Shown here piece by piece: positions 37,791 through 49,710 of a stretch of 64,000 bases of DNA. Below the pieces are notes generated by a model, which was not told the DNA's origin, ran no database searches, and saw only the letters and a program-made list of their open reading frames with translations. Position 1 is the first letter of the stretch, and the number at the start of each line of letters is the position of its first letter. The position numbers were made by a program, and so were the translations under genes. Source of the DNA: Hypericum androsaemum (taxonomy: Eukaryota > Streptophyta > Magnoliopsida > Malpighiales > Hypericaceae); NCBI GenBank assembly GCA_963995505.1, contig OZ023190.1, positions 6,280,516-6,344,515 on the forward strand. The letters run 5' to 3'.

Positions 37791-38430
37791 AAGATTACAT
37801 TTTACTTGTCACAGGTCATCCGACCCTTCCCTCTTGGAGCGTTGCCTCTTCAAGAAGTAACTCTTCCTGCTCCTTTCTCATAATCCCATCCTCATTAACA
37901 CTAGCTTCAAGGTACATACAATATTATCAAAATTTTTCGCTCCCTCATTTGTTATTTTTCAATATTCAATATCTTGGTATATTTGCTTAACAAACATCAT
38001 AAGGCATTTTTCATTATGAAAAAAAAATGGATTGACAGAAATTCAGTCTCATATTTTTTAATTGGTACAAGGTTAAGTTTAAAATATTTTTAGGTTGCAA
38101 ATGTGACATGATTTTTTATGAATGTGAAAATCTATGTATCATTAATTGTATACATAGCGAAGCCACATCATGTTGAATTTTTTTGGTTAATTATGGTATT
38201 TATTGTCTTTTAAACCGTTCAAATTTTTTATCCAATTTCAGTCTTATATGTATGTATCCAATTTGCCTTTGCCACATTATTCTCTTTAATTAATTTCTAT
38301 TGGTTTAAATATTTTTTGTTAATATTTTCACGGGTTGAACGTGATCCTAAAGTTGCATCACTGATTAAATATATTTATATTTTATACACCTATGCTATTA
38401 GGTCAAATATGAAAATATAATTTAAATAAA

Positions 38431-39349
38431 GAGATAATTACTGAGAGAATCCTAGGGTATTGTCAAATAGACTCTAAAAACCCTGTAATTCGCTACTAAT
38501 TGCTGAGTCCCTGTAGTTTGGCTACTATTATACATTCAGGTCCCTATAGCCGGAATCGGTAATTTTTTCGGCGAACTCCCCACCTGAAATGTCTAAAATG
38601 CCCCTGACCTGAAATGTCTAAAATGCCCCTGAGCTCCTTTGACGACATATTGACCTTATATTTAAAAGATATTTACGGAGGGGAAGATCGGAAGGAACAA
38701 AACACTTTCTTCTTCTTTGTCAAGAACAAAATGCCAGAAAATTCACAGGGAACAACACCCAAGTCCATGATCTTGTTCTCTGTGAAAAATCGTAAGAAAA
38801 AAATTCACAAGGCCCATCATCTTCTTTGTCGCTGAACCATTAATCCACAAAATCACAGAGAACAAAATCTAGGGTTTTTTTATTAGGTTGGAGGCTGTGC
38901 CCAATTTATTTGTATCTTTTTTCTTATTTTAATCGCCGAGAAGTTAGAGAGGACGTCGCCCAGGAGGTGACCTTGGCCGGCCGGGAACTTCGTTGTCGGA
39001 GAAGAAGATGATGACGGCTTGGGTAATTTTTTGTTAAGCGATGGTCTCCGTTAATTTTTGGACTGGGGAATCTGCAAATCAATTGAATCAGTTCAATCTT
39101 GGGTAATTTTTGGACGGGACGACGGCTTCTGATGTTAATGTGGCTTTAAAAAAGAAACTGGGTGGTAAAAAGAGGCCTAGGGGCATTTTAGACATTTCAT
39201 GTGGGGAGTTCACCGGAAAAATATTCCGGTTACAGGGACCCGAGTGTATAATAATAACCAAATTACAAGGGCTCAGTAATTAGTAGAAAAATTACAGGTT
39301 CTTCAGAATCTATTTGACTATACCTTGAAATCCTGAGAGTAATTATCTC
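38431..39349. mobile_element. 919-bp MULE with perfect 9-bp TSD
   Basis: TTAAATAAA flanks it at 38422-38430 and 39350-39358. The termini are inverted repeats starting GAGATAATTACT on both sides and staying alignable for over 150 bp, including GTCAAATAGA and the inner GAACTCCCCAC and AAATGTCTAAAATGCCCC motifs. The inner motif is itself duplicated in tandem on the left (38582-38632). The centre has a small GC-rich patch near 38935-39020 but no recognised gene. Confidence 0.9.
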
Positions 39350-40318
39350 TTAAATAAATCGTAACTAGCTATTTTTAAAACTATAATTGATGATGAGGCC
39401 TATTTGACATATGGAATTTCGAAATGTTTTGTCCTCGCCTTCATTGTTCTGCGCCTATGGCACCAGTGGACCTGTATCCGGATGTTTGACTCGGGTTTGG
39501 TTCTGACTCAGTTGGCTTTGTCCCGGTTCTTGTAGCTTGTACTCATGCAGTATTATTGCATGAAGGTCAGGATATATTTGGTCTAGTGACTCGGTATGGG
39601 GTTGTAATGAACGCGAAAATACTCATCTTTTTGGAATCCAAAATTTTGCCGATCATGTTATTCCTAAGATACAAATTTTTTTCTTGGTAGATCTTTTAAT
39701 TTTAGTTTCCATAGAAGTTAAAACAACCAGCCAAGAAATCAAAATAATCATAAAACGTTAAAAGATACACAATTTTAATTCCATGGTCTATATTCTACTA
39801 TAAATCAAAGCTTAACTCTTACAAATTTACCTGCAATTGCAAGTGGTGTATCAGCCTTGAATATTTCATATTTATGAATTTGTTTCACGAAAATTGATAG
39901 AACTTATTGTAGCCTAAGACCACCCACATCAATTGGTTTGGCCGATCGATCAGCCATTTTTTTATTATAAAAAAAGATAAATGAAAATGGGGAGCGAGCG
40001 GTTGATCGGTTTGCTTGCCCGATCGCTACTTGCGAGCGGAAAACGGCCACTTGGCTTTTTTTTCCTTTACTTATTTATCTATTTAGTTCCACTTGGAATA
40101 TTATTATTCGTTAAAAATAGATATTTTGGGATAATATTTTCGTGGTTATCTAAACAGATCTTATCTTTAGCAAAATTTAAAAAAATAAAAAATATTATTT
40201 TTCAAATCTCTATAAATAGAGTTCAATGTTAACATATTTTCATACACCATCTAAAATTCTCTCTTCTTTCACTACATAATCTTTTCTTTTAAATTTCTTC
40301 TGTTATATTATTTCTACT

Positions 40319-41392
40319 ATGGATTCAAATGATCCTAATTTCCCAAATTTTCAATCATTTGAATCTTATAATCTTTCAGGCTATCTAAATTCTGGAGATT
40401 ATCAAATCTCTCAACCTTTTTATACCTCTTAATTATCGCCAAATATTTCCCAAATTCTATTTTTCCAACACCAACCCCTACAAAATATGCCACAATATTT
40501 GTCCTTCGATGGGGCTATGGAGAAAAAAACTAAAAAGTCAGCACCAAGTAATTGAAGTGTCAAAGAAGACATTACCCTAATGTCACCTTTCTCCTACTTT
40601 AGCCAAGACAACACTATTGGAAAAAATCAGAAGAGTGCTTCGCTATGGTCCCAAGTGAGTGCTTTGTACCATAATGCTCAAGCAGAAAATTCGGGAGAGA
40701 TCCATGAAAGAAACATGCCTGTAATTAAAGGTCGTTATACACGAATTAATGCCAATGGAGCAAAGTGGGTTGCTGCATACCGAGAAGCACTCAAACGGGC
40801 TCCGCGATGCCGATGTTGAGACCGAAGCTCAAACACTTTATGAAGGGAATGGTGGCAAAACAATTGTTGACCTTGTTATTTTTAATGAAGTTATGTGTAA
40901 ATGTCCCAAGTGAAAAATTGAAGAAGGAGATCACAGATCAATATATTTGGCTCCTGCTGTCGAGGAGGAGGATATAGAAAGTGGTGGAAGCTCGAAGAGG
41001 TCAAAGACTACCGAAGAAGGGGATTATTCAATTCCATCTAACTCAGAAGATCCAATCACCATATCTTCAAGAATCTCCCGTCCTATGGGTAGAGATGCTG
41101 CCAAAAAAAGAAAGGAAAAGGAAAGGCCTCTGAAGATGTTGCAGCAGAAATTCGTGCGTTAAGAATAACCAGAGATAATGAAAATAAAATTTTGAAGAAG
41201 AGAATGGAGCTGGAGCAACAAATGGAGCAACAAAGGGAGCAACAAAGAATCAAGCGAGATGAAAAAAAGGAGGCCATGAAGAATATGGAGTTGGATAAAA
41301 TCATGTTGACTGCTTTGATTTCAAAACAACACTTATCCCCAGAAGATGAAGAAATGAAGCGCTGTCTAATGTCTCGAGTGTTTGGAAACTAA
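40319..41392 (+). pseudogene. Harbinger ORF1 (NAM-associated/Myb-like) relic
   Basis: The relic starts with MDSNDPNFPNFQSFESYN, a typical beginning of these plant proteins, and is broken by stops near 40429 and 40550. A Myb/SANT-like segment follows (about 40555-40815) with EDITLMSPF, GKNQKSASLW and VIKGRYTRINANGAKWVAAY. The NAM-associated C-terminal domain (about 40950-41390) has SRPMGRDAAKKRKEKE and a long charged, probably coiled-coil stretch rich in MEQQREQQ. In PIF/Harbinger elements ORF1 is the accessory DNA-binding partner of the transposase. At least two frame breaks make it nonfunctional. Confidence 0.8.
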
Positions 41393-41394
41393 TT

Positions 41395-41630
41395 AGTAAT
41401 TTGTCATTTCATGTAATTTGTTCTTCCATTCATGTAATTTATTTTTCATTTTATGTAATTTATCATTCATTTCATGTAATTTGTCTTTTATTTTATGTAA
41501 TTTGTCTCGTACCTATTGTGTTATCACTTCACCTTTGGCATCCAACCCATGCCTGTAATTATGGTAATTTGTCTCGTACCTATTATCTTCTCACTTCACC
41601 TTTTATGGTAATTTGTCTAGTTCTACAGGC
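41395..41630. repeat. Tandem ATGTAATTTGTC-type repeats inside the Harbinger element
   Basis: Units of about 25-30 bp containing TTTCATGTAATTTGTC are followed by two copies of a segment with TCTCGTACCTATT and CACTTCACCTTT. The array separates ORF1 from the transposase remnant. Confidence 0.75.
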
Positions 41631-41943
41631 TCATTTTGCATTCATTCGACGTCCATGTCTTATTTGGGACAAGGAGTTAATGGGAAGAATTATGAAGGCT
41701 TGCATCATATTGCACAATATGATAGTGGAGGACGAACGAGACACATATCTCCGTTATTATGATCCGGCCGAATTCTGTAATGAAGAGGACAATGAAGAAC
41801 CTTTTCAGTTCTCTACTGAACGCATCGAAAATCTATCCACCTACATGACTTCTAGGGAACAACTTCGCAATAGAGAAGCTCATAATGCTCTGAAAAGTAA
41901 TTTAATTGAGCATATTTGGCAAAAGTTCGAGAACGATAATTAA
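41631..41943 (+). pseudogene. Harbinger transposase C-terminal remnant
   Basis: The frame from about 41631 encodes LQAHFAFIRRPCLIWDKE, then MKACIILHNMIVEDERDTY and a C-terminal tail ending in WQKFENDN. This matches the end of plant HARBI1-like DDE nucleases, in which ACIILHNMIVEDER is highly conserved. The larger N-terminal part with the helix-turn-helix and the catalytic DDE core is missing. The upstream part of the open frame is tandem repeat rather than transposase. Confidence 0.88.
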
Positions 41944-42239
41944 TTATGTAATTTAAAATTTATGTATTTGTATTTAAAATTTTCGTATTCGTTATTTATC
42001 ATTTCTGACTTCCATTTGCACCTCGAGTATTTTTATCTAATTTAGTATTTCAAAAAATGATAGTAGATAATATGTGGATGAAAGAGAAATTAATTATTTA
42101 TTCTGTGAACTGGTTTGCTGCTGTGGGTAGAAAAATATGTAATTAGATTGGATTGAGTTAGATTGAGTATGAATGAGAGAGAAATTAATTGTTTATTCCG
42201 TGAACTGGTTTGGATGGTTTGCTGTTGTGTGTAGTCTAA

Positions 42240-43017
42240 CAGGCGGGTACCATCTAACGATAATATAAAATTACTAAAGAAGTGAGGTGTAGCTAGTGAC
42301 TTTTAATTTAGTGGGAACTACATGATTCATGTTTCCATAGAATGGACTAATTATGGACCATTAGATTCGATCAAGAAATTATTTTTTATAGATCTTATGA
42401 TCAAAATACTCTCAGGGACATTTTTGATTTTTTTCTTCTAAAAAATACCCCAGTTAGGGCTCCATTTTGGAGGAAATTTTCCAAAAAATAAAAAATAAAA
42501 AATAATTCAAAACTTAATTTAGGTTTTACAGAGAAACCCATCCCACCCCAAGCCAAGAAATTCTGACCGTTGTTGCCAGCGGGCCTCTCGACGTCCGCCA
42601 TTCTCGTTCTCCGTCGCTGCGCTTAGAGGATGTTGTTCGTCGGTGGCTTTGTTGACCGTTTGGGAAACTAGTTGAAGAGATGAAGACCCGCAGCAGACGA
42701 GGAGCACTAGTTTGAGTCCAAGGCTGATGCCGGCGCCTCCAAGACATCCCCCAGTAGGCCGGAACCATCCGCAAGAGTGGTTACCTCGTCATCAAGTCCC
42801 GCCCCTGCAACGTGATTATTACCCATCTCCTCTCCATGTTTTTACTATTTTCTCCCTCGATATCCAATAAAAATTGAATCTTTGGCCGTTCCGATACGAT
42901 TTCTTATATGGGTTTGTTGGATTAGAAACTGATTACGGTACAAGACACAAACCAATGAGAAACGACAATAACCACACAAAAAACTAATAGATTTCAAGAC
43001 TTTCTTGTGGTACAAGA
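42240..43017. other. Intergenic DNA, no gene recognised
   Basis: A small GC-rich patch (42540-42800) has short frames on the minus strand without a recognisable domain. The remainder is AT-rich. Confidence 0.45.
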
Positions 43018-43725
43018 AAACCAATATCATAGAAGAAGGAAATCAATATCCAAGAAGAAGAAAATCAATATCCGAGACCAATGTCAGAATAGAAAGAAAC
43101 TAATATCAGAGTAGAAAGATACCTATATCAAGAGAAGAAAGAAACCACTATCACAATAGAAAGACACTAATTTCATAGTAGAAGAAAACCAATATATGAG
43201 AAGAAGAAAACCAATAACTGAGTAGAAGGATACCAATATCAAGAGAAGAAGGAAATAAATATCATAGTAGAAGGACACCAATATTCAGGGGCGGAGGGAC
43301 TTATAATTAAGTGGGGGCAATTGCCTCCACTTAAATTTGTTTTTGTTTGATAACTAGGTATATTTTTTAGTATATGTCTCCACTAAAATTAAAAATTGAC
43401 CCCACTAAAAAATTAATCAACCTAAAAATTGAAACCAAATCTTAAAAAAATTTAGACATTCCTTAATCTTTTAATATATATATTATAAGATCTTAATTAG
43501 TCTAACTATACTACCATATATAATAAAGCAATAAACTAAAAAAAATTAAAAAGATAGTACCTACCTACCTAGCCCTGCCAGTGGCCCATGCAGGTAAACA
43601 CATAATGAAAAAATAAACTTATTTGTTTAATTACATATATCGAGAAAGATGTATTTGATTGTATTGATAATGTAGTTATTATGAAGCGATTTTAACGCAT
43701 GAGTAATCATAGAGGATAATTATAA

Positions 43726-44906
43726 GGGTAAATTACCCTCACGTCCCTGAGGTTTAGTCATCCTCCCCCTAGGGTCCCTGGCTTTTGGAAAATGATTGTC
43801 CCGTCCCTAAGTTTTGATGATAATAGACTCTCGGATCCCTGGCTGACATCATCGGCTATTTTTTTCATTTTTGGTCATGAAAATAACCAAAATACCCTTA
43901 ACATTTGACCAAGAACACCAACAACCAAAAATTAACCCAAAAATAAGATCAAACTAACCAAAATCAAGAACACAACCAAGAACAACACAAAAAATGCTCA
44001 GCTTCATCGGATTAGTCCTCCTCTCCCGTTCCCGCTCCGAAACACTAGACTGCTGTAGATCGAGAGATCGGGAGCATGGGGAGTCCAAACCTGCTCGAAA
44101 TGATGACCCCGGGCGTCGTTCTATCCGAGACGGACGGGGAGAGTCCAGAGGATTGCAGGAGCTTGGAGGCGGTGGTCACAAGAACGGTGGGCGTATCGGG
44201 ACGGTTGCTGCTCTTTTTGAAGACCAGCTTTGCGACGGCGCGAGGCGTATTCTGGTTGGAGAGGTTATGGTTCTCGTCGGGGTATGGTGAGGCAGAGGAC
44301 GGCCGCTGGACGGAGCTCGATCGCTGCCGGTGGTTAGGGAGAGGCGAGGAAGATGAAGAGGAGTGAGAGTGGAAAGCCGACGGGGTCATGAACCGCGACG
44401 AGACCTCCCGAACTCTCAGCCGCCGGTGCTGCTGCTTCGATTATTCAAGTGTCTGCATTCGAGATAGATGCCTGAAAATGTCAAATAGTCGGGGCGAGAG
44501 CGGAAAGGATTTTTGGGTTTTTAACGAATCCCAAAAAAGGGATTTCTAGGTTCTTAATTTCTGGGTTCTTGTTTGTTTTATTGGGTGTTCTTAATTTTTA
44601 ATTGGGATGTTATTGAGTGAGATGTTAATTGGATATTTTTGTTGTTGTTCTTGATGTTCTTGGTTGTGTTCTTGATTTTGGTTAGTTTAATCTTATTTTT
44701 GGGTTGATTTTTGGTGTTCTTGGTCAAAGGTTAAGGGGAATTTTGGTCATTTTTATGGACAAAAATGAAAAAAAGAGCCGATGACGTCAGCCAGAGACCT
44801 GAGAGTCTGTTATCATCAAAACTTAGGGACGGGACAATCATTTTTCAAAAGCCATGGACCCTAGAGGGAGGGTGACCAAACCTCACGGACGTGAGGGTAA
44901 TTTATC
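43726..44906. mobile_element. Pack-MULE nested in the hAT element
   Basis: ATAATTATAA (9-10 bp) flanks it at 43716-43725 and 44907-44916. Long inverted arms of roughly 270 bp start with TAAATTACCCTCACGTCC and include GGGACGGGACAATCATTTT and CTTGGTTGTGTTCTTGATTT motifs in opposite orientations. The end sequence and the GGGACAATCATTTT block match the MULE at 12405-13772, so they are one family. The centre carries GC-rich DNA from a host gene. Confidence 0.88.
44040..44430 (-). pseudogene. Captured QWRF/AUGMIN8-like N-terminal fragment
   Basis: The minus-strand frame reads HRRLRVREVSSRFMTPSA followed by a serine-rich stretch, NHRQRSSSVQRPSS, and later DRTTPGVIISSRFGLP. The REVSSRFMSP-type motif followed by serine-rich and RSxSxxR segments is characteristic of the N-terminal part of plant QWRF-family proteins such as AUGMIN subunit 8, which bind microtubules. 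The conserved C-terminal QWRF region is absent. The fragment is enclosed in MULE arms, so it is a captured exon piece rather than a gene. The family assignment is by motif memory, and a different serine-rich protein remains possible. Confidence 0.5.
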
Positions 44907-45587
44907 ATAATTATAAATGTTGTAATTACATATGTTAAACTTTTTGAAAAAAATTATATTGCCCACAATTCTCAAATTTTCTAGCTCCGCCCCAGCCAAT
45001 ATTTGAGTCAAATAAACTAATATCATAGAAAAAGAAAACTAATATCTGAGAAGAAGAAAACCAATATCCGAGTAGAAGAATACCAATATTCCTATAATTG
45101 TATTTTCATAAATTATATTATTTTCTATAATTGTATTTTCATAAATTGCATTATTTTTGGCATTTTTGTGTGTTATTTACGTGATTTAGGATAATTAGAT
45201 GATATTTGTTTTTTTAATTATTTTTATAATTATATCTCCTCATTTGTAATTTTTTTTGTTAATAGTAGTCTACCAATATTGTCCCTAACGCCATTCAATC
45301 CTCTTTTCATCTCCATCAATAGGGACTAGTCTAGTCCCCATTGAATTCGAACCCGTAGCTACTGGGGAATCTTTCAATATTATTCTAATTGGATCACTTG
45401 AAATCAATGCAACGAAAGAAAGTCAAACTGCTGACATTCTCCTAATCGAGCATTACAACTCAATTACCATAATTCCCAGTTGGCCCGGAAAATAAGTATC
45501 ACCACATTCTTATTTCCTTACAAGAAAAAATCAACACAGAAATGAAAAAGGCCAAATTAATCAGACAAGTACTTGTTCTATCTCCAA

Positions 45588-46514
<927 letters not shown>

Positions 46515-46576
46515 CTATGGGATGATTTTCTTGAGTTTTGTGTTACTGTACGATTATTGTGATCAAAGGGGGTCCA

Positions 46577-46585
46577 TTTTTATAG
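46577..46585 (-). promoter_or_regulatory. TATA box of the chitinase gene
   Basis: CTATAAAAA on the minus strand, about 80 bp upstream of the start codon, a normal spacing for TATA box plus short leader. The pseudogene copy has a differing TATAAACAC at the matching place (near 53927-53935). Confidence 0.6.
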
Positions 46586-47070
46586 TGGTATTTGTGTTCT
46601 TTACGGAATCAATTTTATCCCTATAGATTCCAATAATACTCGACTATAAATATCAGATAGTGAAAAGAAATCGGTGGGTATGTATATCTTATTTGTAATA
46701 TTGATGCATAGCGACTCGACCTCTATAGTTTTTTGTTTACGGTTTATACTTATGAAAATGATAAATACAGGTTTGACTATTTCAGATCTAACAGAAAAAT
46801 AATGGATATGGTCTGCTCCAGAATTTAAAACTTAATTACTTTAAAAGAAATCTGGGCTATTTTCCATTGGGAGCAACCCATTGACCATTTAATTTTCGAA
46901 GCTCGGCGCTGCTAATTTTTTTCCCACTCCATTAGATCTGGGTAGAGCATGAGATCTACAACTTGGGAGAAGAGTTACCTAGGGAAATTAAAAAAAATGG
47001 CTTTAATCTATTTTAGTCGTTTACTTACCAAAAATAAATCTATTTTTGTTGTTTGGACAACAAGTACTTT

Positions 47071-47361
47071 TTCGAGCGAGAAAAGAGTACACAGTGATAA
47101 TACGTAGGGGCGGATTTTCTGGAAGAAGTTTTGATGAAGCCAATGACTACAACTTTGTACTTTGTGTGAAGGGATCATTACGCGTTGATTGAAGGATATA
47201 CTGGTGGGTAGCACATGTTGATAGGTGGGTTGAATATATGGATAGGTGGTCCGATTTGCTGTTGGTAGTTTCGTTTTAGTGTCAATGGTAATTGTAGTGT
47301 GCTGTGGTAATCTTTTGATCTTATTCAATGAAAGCAAGGCAGTATTTTTCCCCTTAAAAAA
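47071..47361 (+). mobile_element. 5'-truncated LINE 3' end in unit A
   Basis: The direct repeat AACAAGTACTTT lies at 47059-47070 and 47362-47373, and the insert ends in an A run, as in LINE insertions. The insert encodes a short LINE-like tail (LILFNESKAVFF) before the A run. The matching place in unit B (near 54187-54200) has one copy of CAAGTACTTT and no insert. Confidence 0.75.
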
Positions 47362-48280
47362 AACAAGTACTTTGTCGACCAATTTCTACAAACAAAAATT
47401 TATGAGGATTATCTCTGTGGTCGAATATTTTTGTCCAAAAAAATTTACTCAAAGAAAAACTTTACGGACATTGTAGTGGCAAAGACTTCCGAATATATAT
47501 TTTTCAAATTAAATGGACAAAATAAAATTAATCTGGTCTTCTGAATATACTATAGCAAACTACATACAACTCTCAGTATTTTTCGATGACAAAAGTTTGA
47601 TTCGTATACTATTTTGACAAATACGAGGAGGTAAATTACTTTTTTAATGAAATGTAAATTTTACGCCAAATACACCACCCTTTATCTCGATTTGAATTCA
47701 GAATTTTTATCAAATCTTATATACCTTGTACTCCTAGGTCAAATGCCATTTGGTACGAGGAGGTAAATTACTCAATTTGAAATACAATACATTTTCAATA
47801 GCTTTTAAAAAAAATGCATTTTCATAAGATATGGAGCGATATTTGATGATTATTCCTAATTTAATCAGAATATGTAGAAGCCATTGAATTTACAAATATC
47901 TGGTGATTAAATGCTAATGCCTGATCCCCTTGAGTTGGTTAAGGGGTTAGACGAATCTGGAAGGTTCTATATTATTTTTTTAAGAAAATTTATATAGGTT
48001 GACCTAAATTTCATAACTTTATATGGTATTAAATTTTGTTCTTTTTTAAATAAAATTTTTCCGTTCTTTCAAGAGATGAGAATTGACTCATCGATCTTTA
48101 AAACCAACGGTTGCATTATTGATGAGTCCATCCTATCCACCAAGCGATGTTACTGTCTAAATTACTTGAGTGCACATGAGACTCCAACAATGGCGGCATT
48201 TTTGGTGGGCCCAGCCACTTAAGTACATCCACACAAGCAACATCCGTTGACTAATTGGCACATTTTCCTTTGACCTCTCT

Positions 48281-48369
48281 CTATATATTCTAAGCCGGCC
48301 TACTTCTCAGCAGAAATGGTCATCCTTTACTCGTTCTTCTCTTGGTTTACAAGATATTCTAGTCAATAA
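48281..48369 (+). promoter_or_regulatory. Promoter-like block with short ORF, unit A copy
   Basis: CTCTCTCTATATATTC (TATA at 48281-48290) is followed 26 bp later by an ATG opening a 17-codon frame beginning MVILYSFFSWFT. The block is unusually well preserved in unit B (59711-59811). It probably descends from the promoter and start of a gene that diverged from the chitinase, with the rest missing. Confidence 0.35.
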
Positions 48370-48728
48370 GCTACAGGCAAAAGAATCCACTAAGAAACTA
48401 TCTTAACTTTTTGGGTTGATACGATCATTACATATCAAAAATTAACTTTTATAGATATTCCTGCAATTGCAAGGGAAAAAAATAGTAAAGTACTAAACTT
48501 ATTTTTTCATAAAATAAAAATAATAAACTGGTGAGGTGGAGCTAGCTATCTCGGGAATCTTCAACTTGGACATTAATGCCACGAAAGAAAGTCAAATTGT
48601 TGACATTCTCTTAATAGTTTCCTAATCGAGCATTACAATTAAACCCCAGTTACATAATTCTTAGTTGATCCGGAAAATAAGTATCCCAGGATCTTATTTC
48701 CTCACAAAAAAAAATCAATTGAAAAATG

Positions 48729-49679
48729 TGTTGGGTATGGAGGCTGAGTGCGAGTACAACAATCAGTTGGTTCGAGTGAATAACCGTGAGGATGGTCCGA
48801 GAGTTGATCAATTGGATTTAGAGTTCGAGGACACTCGAGAAATCAACCGAGTCAAGAGTCGAGTGAAGACGTTGAGGACATCTGAGGGTCGTATGGTTCG
48901 TGTGAAGACCTTGAGGCTGATCGGGGTGACGATCGGGTCAAGGGACGAAGCCGAGGGAGTGAGAAGGGGCGAGTTGAGAAGTGGCAGCGGGCCTGGCGCC
49001 CGCCAAGGGCCAGCTGTGTGAAGGCTGGCGCCCGCCAGTCCCACCGAGAGAAAAATGCTTGGATGCCGATTGACGTCCTCCAAGTGAATGAGAGGCCAAG
49101 TGCTTACTTCTCAAAAGAGAAAGAGAGAAGAGGGAAGAGGGGGTGCTCTCCAAGTGAAGGAGAGGCCAAGTGCTCCTCTCCAAGTGAAGGAGAGTTATCC
49201 AAGAGGAAGAAGAACTCCGAGTGAAGAAGAAGATGTAAAACCCAAGCGAAGGATTGCCTCCAAGTGAAGGAGGAGGAGGAGAAGAAGAAGAAGGACAAAT
49301 CCAAGTGAAGGACTAGCCACTCCAAGTGAAGGAGGAAGAGTGGGTAGAGCCCAAGTGAAGGGCTTTGCCAAGTGAGAGCTCCCAAGAGTGTGGGTAGCCT
49401 ATGGTGAGAAGAGAGGAGAAAAAAGTGAGCCGAGTGAAGACATCTATTATTGTAAGAGCGAGTGAAGCTCGAGCGAGAAAATAGTAAAATCTCTCCTGGC
49501 TTAGAAGCCCCCGGATGTAGATCATTGTGGATCGAACTAGGTAACCAAATTTTTGTGTTCCTCCTAGTGATTTCTTTATGCTTGTGTGTTCGTGCTTCTT
49601 GTGGCATTATGGTTTGCTTGTGCGTATTTCTATTGCATTGCTTGGGCCACCGTGGGTGAAACATGTTATTTTCGTAATA
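48729..49679 (+). repeat. 5' LTR (951 bp, promoter region deleted)
   Basis: Aligns to 51746-52866, but near 49076 lacks about 150 bp that in the other LTR include the TATA box (52220-52227). The bulk of its 3' half is low-complexity CCAAGTGAAGGAG repetition. Confidence 0.85.
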
Positions 49680-49710
49680 ACTAGTATCAAAGCCCGGGTT
49701 AGGGCATGGT

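Larger units (their letters stand above)
39918..42236 (+). mobile_element. Decayed PIF/Harbinger element
   Basis: The 3-bp flank TAA (39915-39917 and 42237-42239) and ends GACCACCCACA on the left and an inverted GACTACACACA on the right fit the superfamily. Inside, an ORF1-type gene relic and the last part of a Harbinger transposase lie in the same direction. Most of the transposase, including its first catalytic aspartates, is gone and is replaced by short tandem repeats (41395-41630). Confidence 0.8.
43286..44995. mobile_element. hAT-type MITE (CAGGGGCGGAG) containing a nested MULE
   Basis: A perfect 8-bp duplication, CCAATATT, flanks it at 43278-43285 and 44996-45003. The ends are CAGGGGCGGAG on the left and, inverted from the right, CTGGGGCGGAG. 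A subterminal GGGGGCAATTGCC motif links it to 7809-8404. Without the nested MULE it would be about 520 bp long, with no coding capacity. Confidence 0.88.
43018..45095. repeat. ~28-bp minisatellite split by nested transposons
   Basis: Units such as AGAAGAAAACCAATATC repeat from 43018 to 43285 and resume at 44996 to about 45095 after the transposon block. The hAT element used one CCAATATT of a repeat unit as its target. Confidence 0.8.

Noticed and set aside
40947..41304. Independent small gene from the charged MEQQREQQ frame
   Set aside because: It is the C-terminal part of Harbinger ORF1, within element ends and beside the transposase remnant.
44045..44389. A functional QWRF-family gene
   Set aside because: Only an N-terminal piece is present and it is enclosed by MULE inverted repeats, so I list it as a captured fragment.
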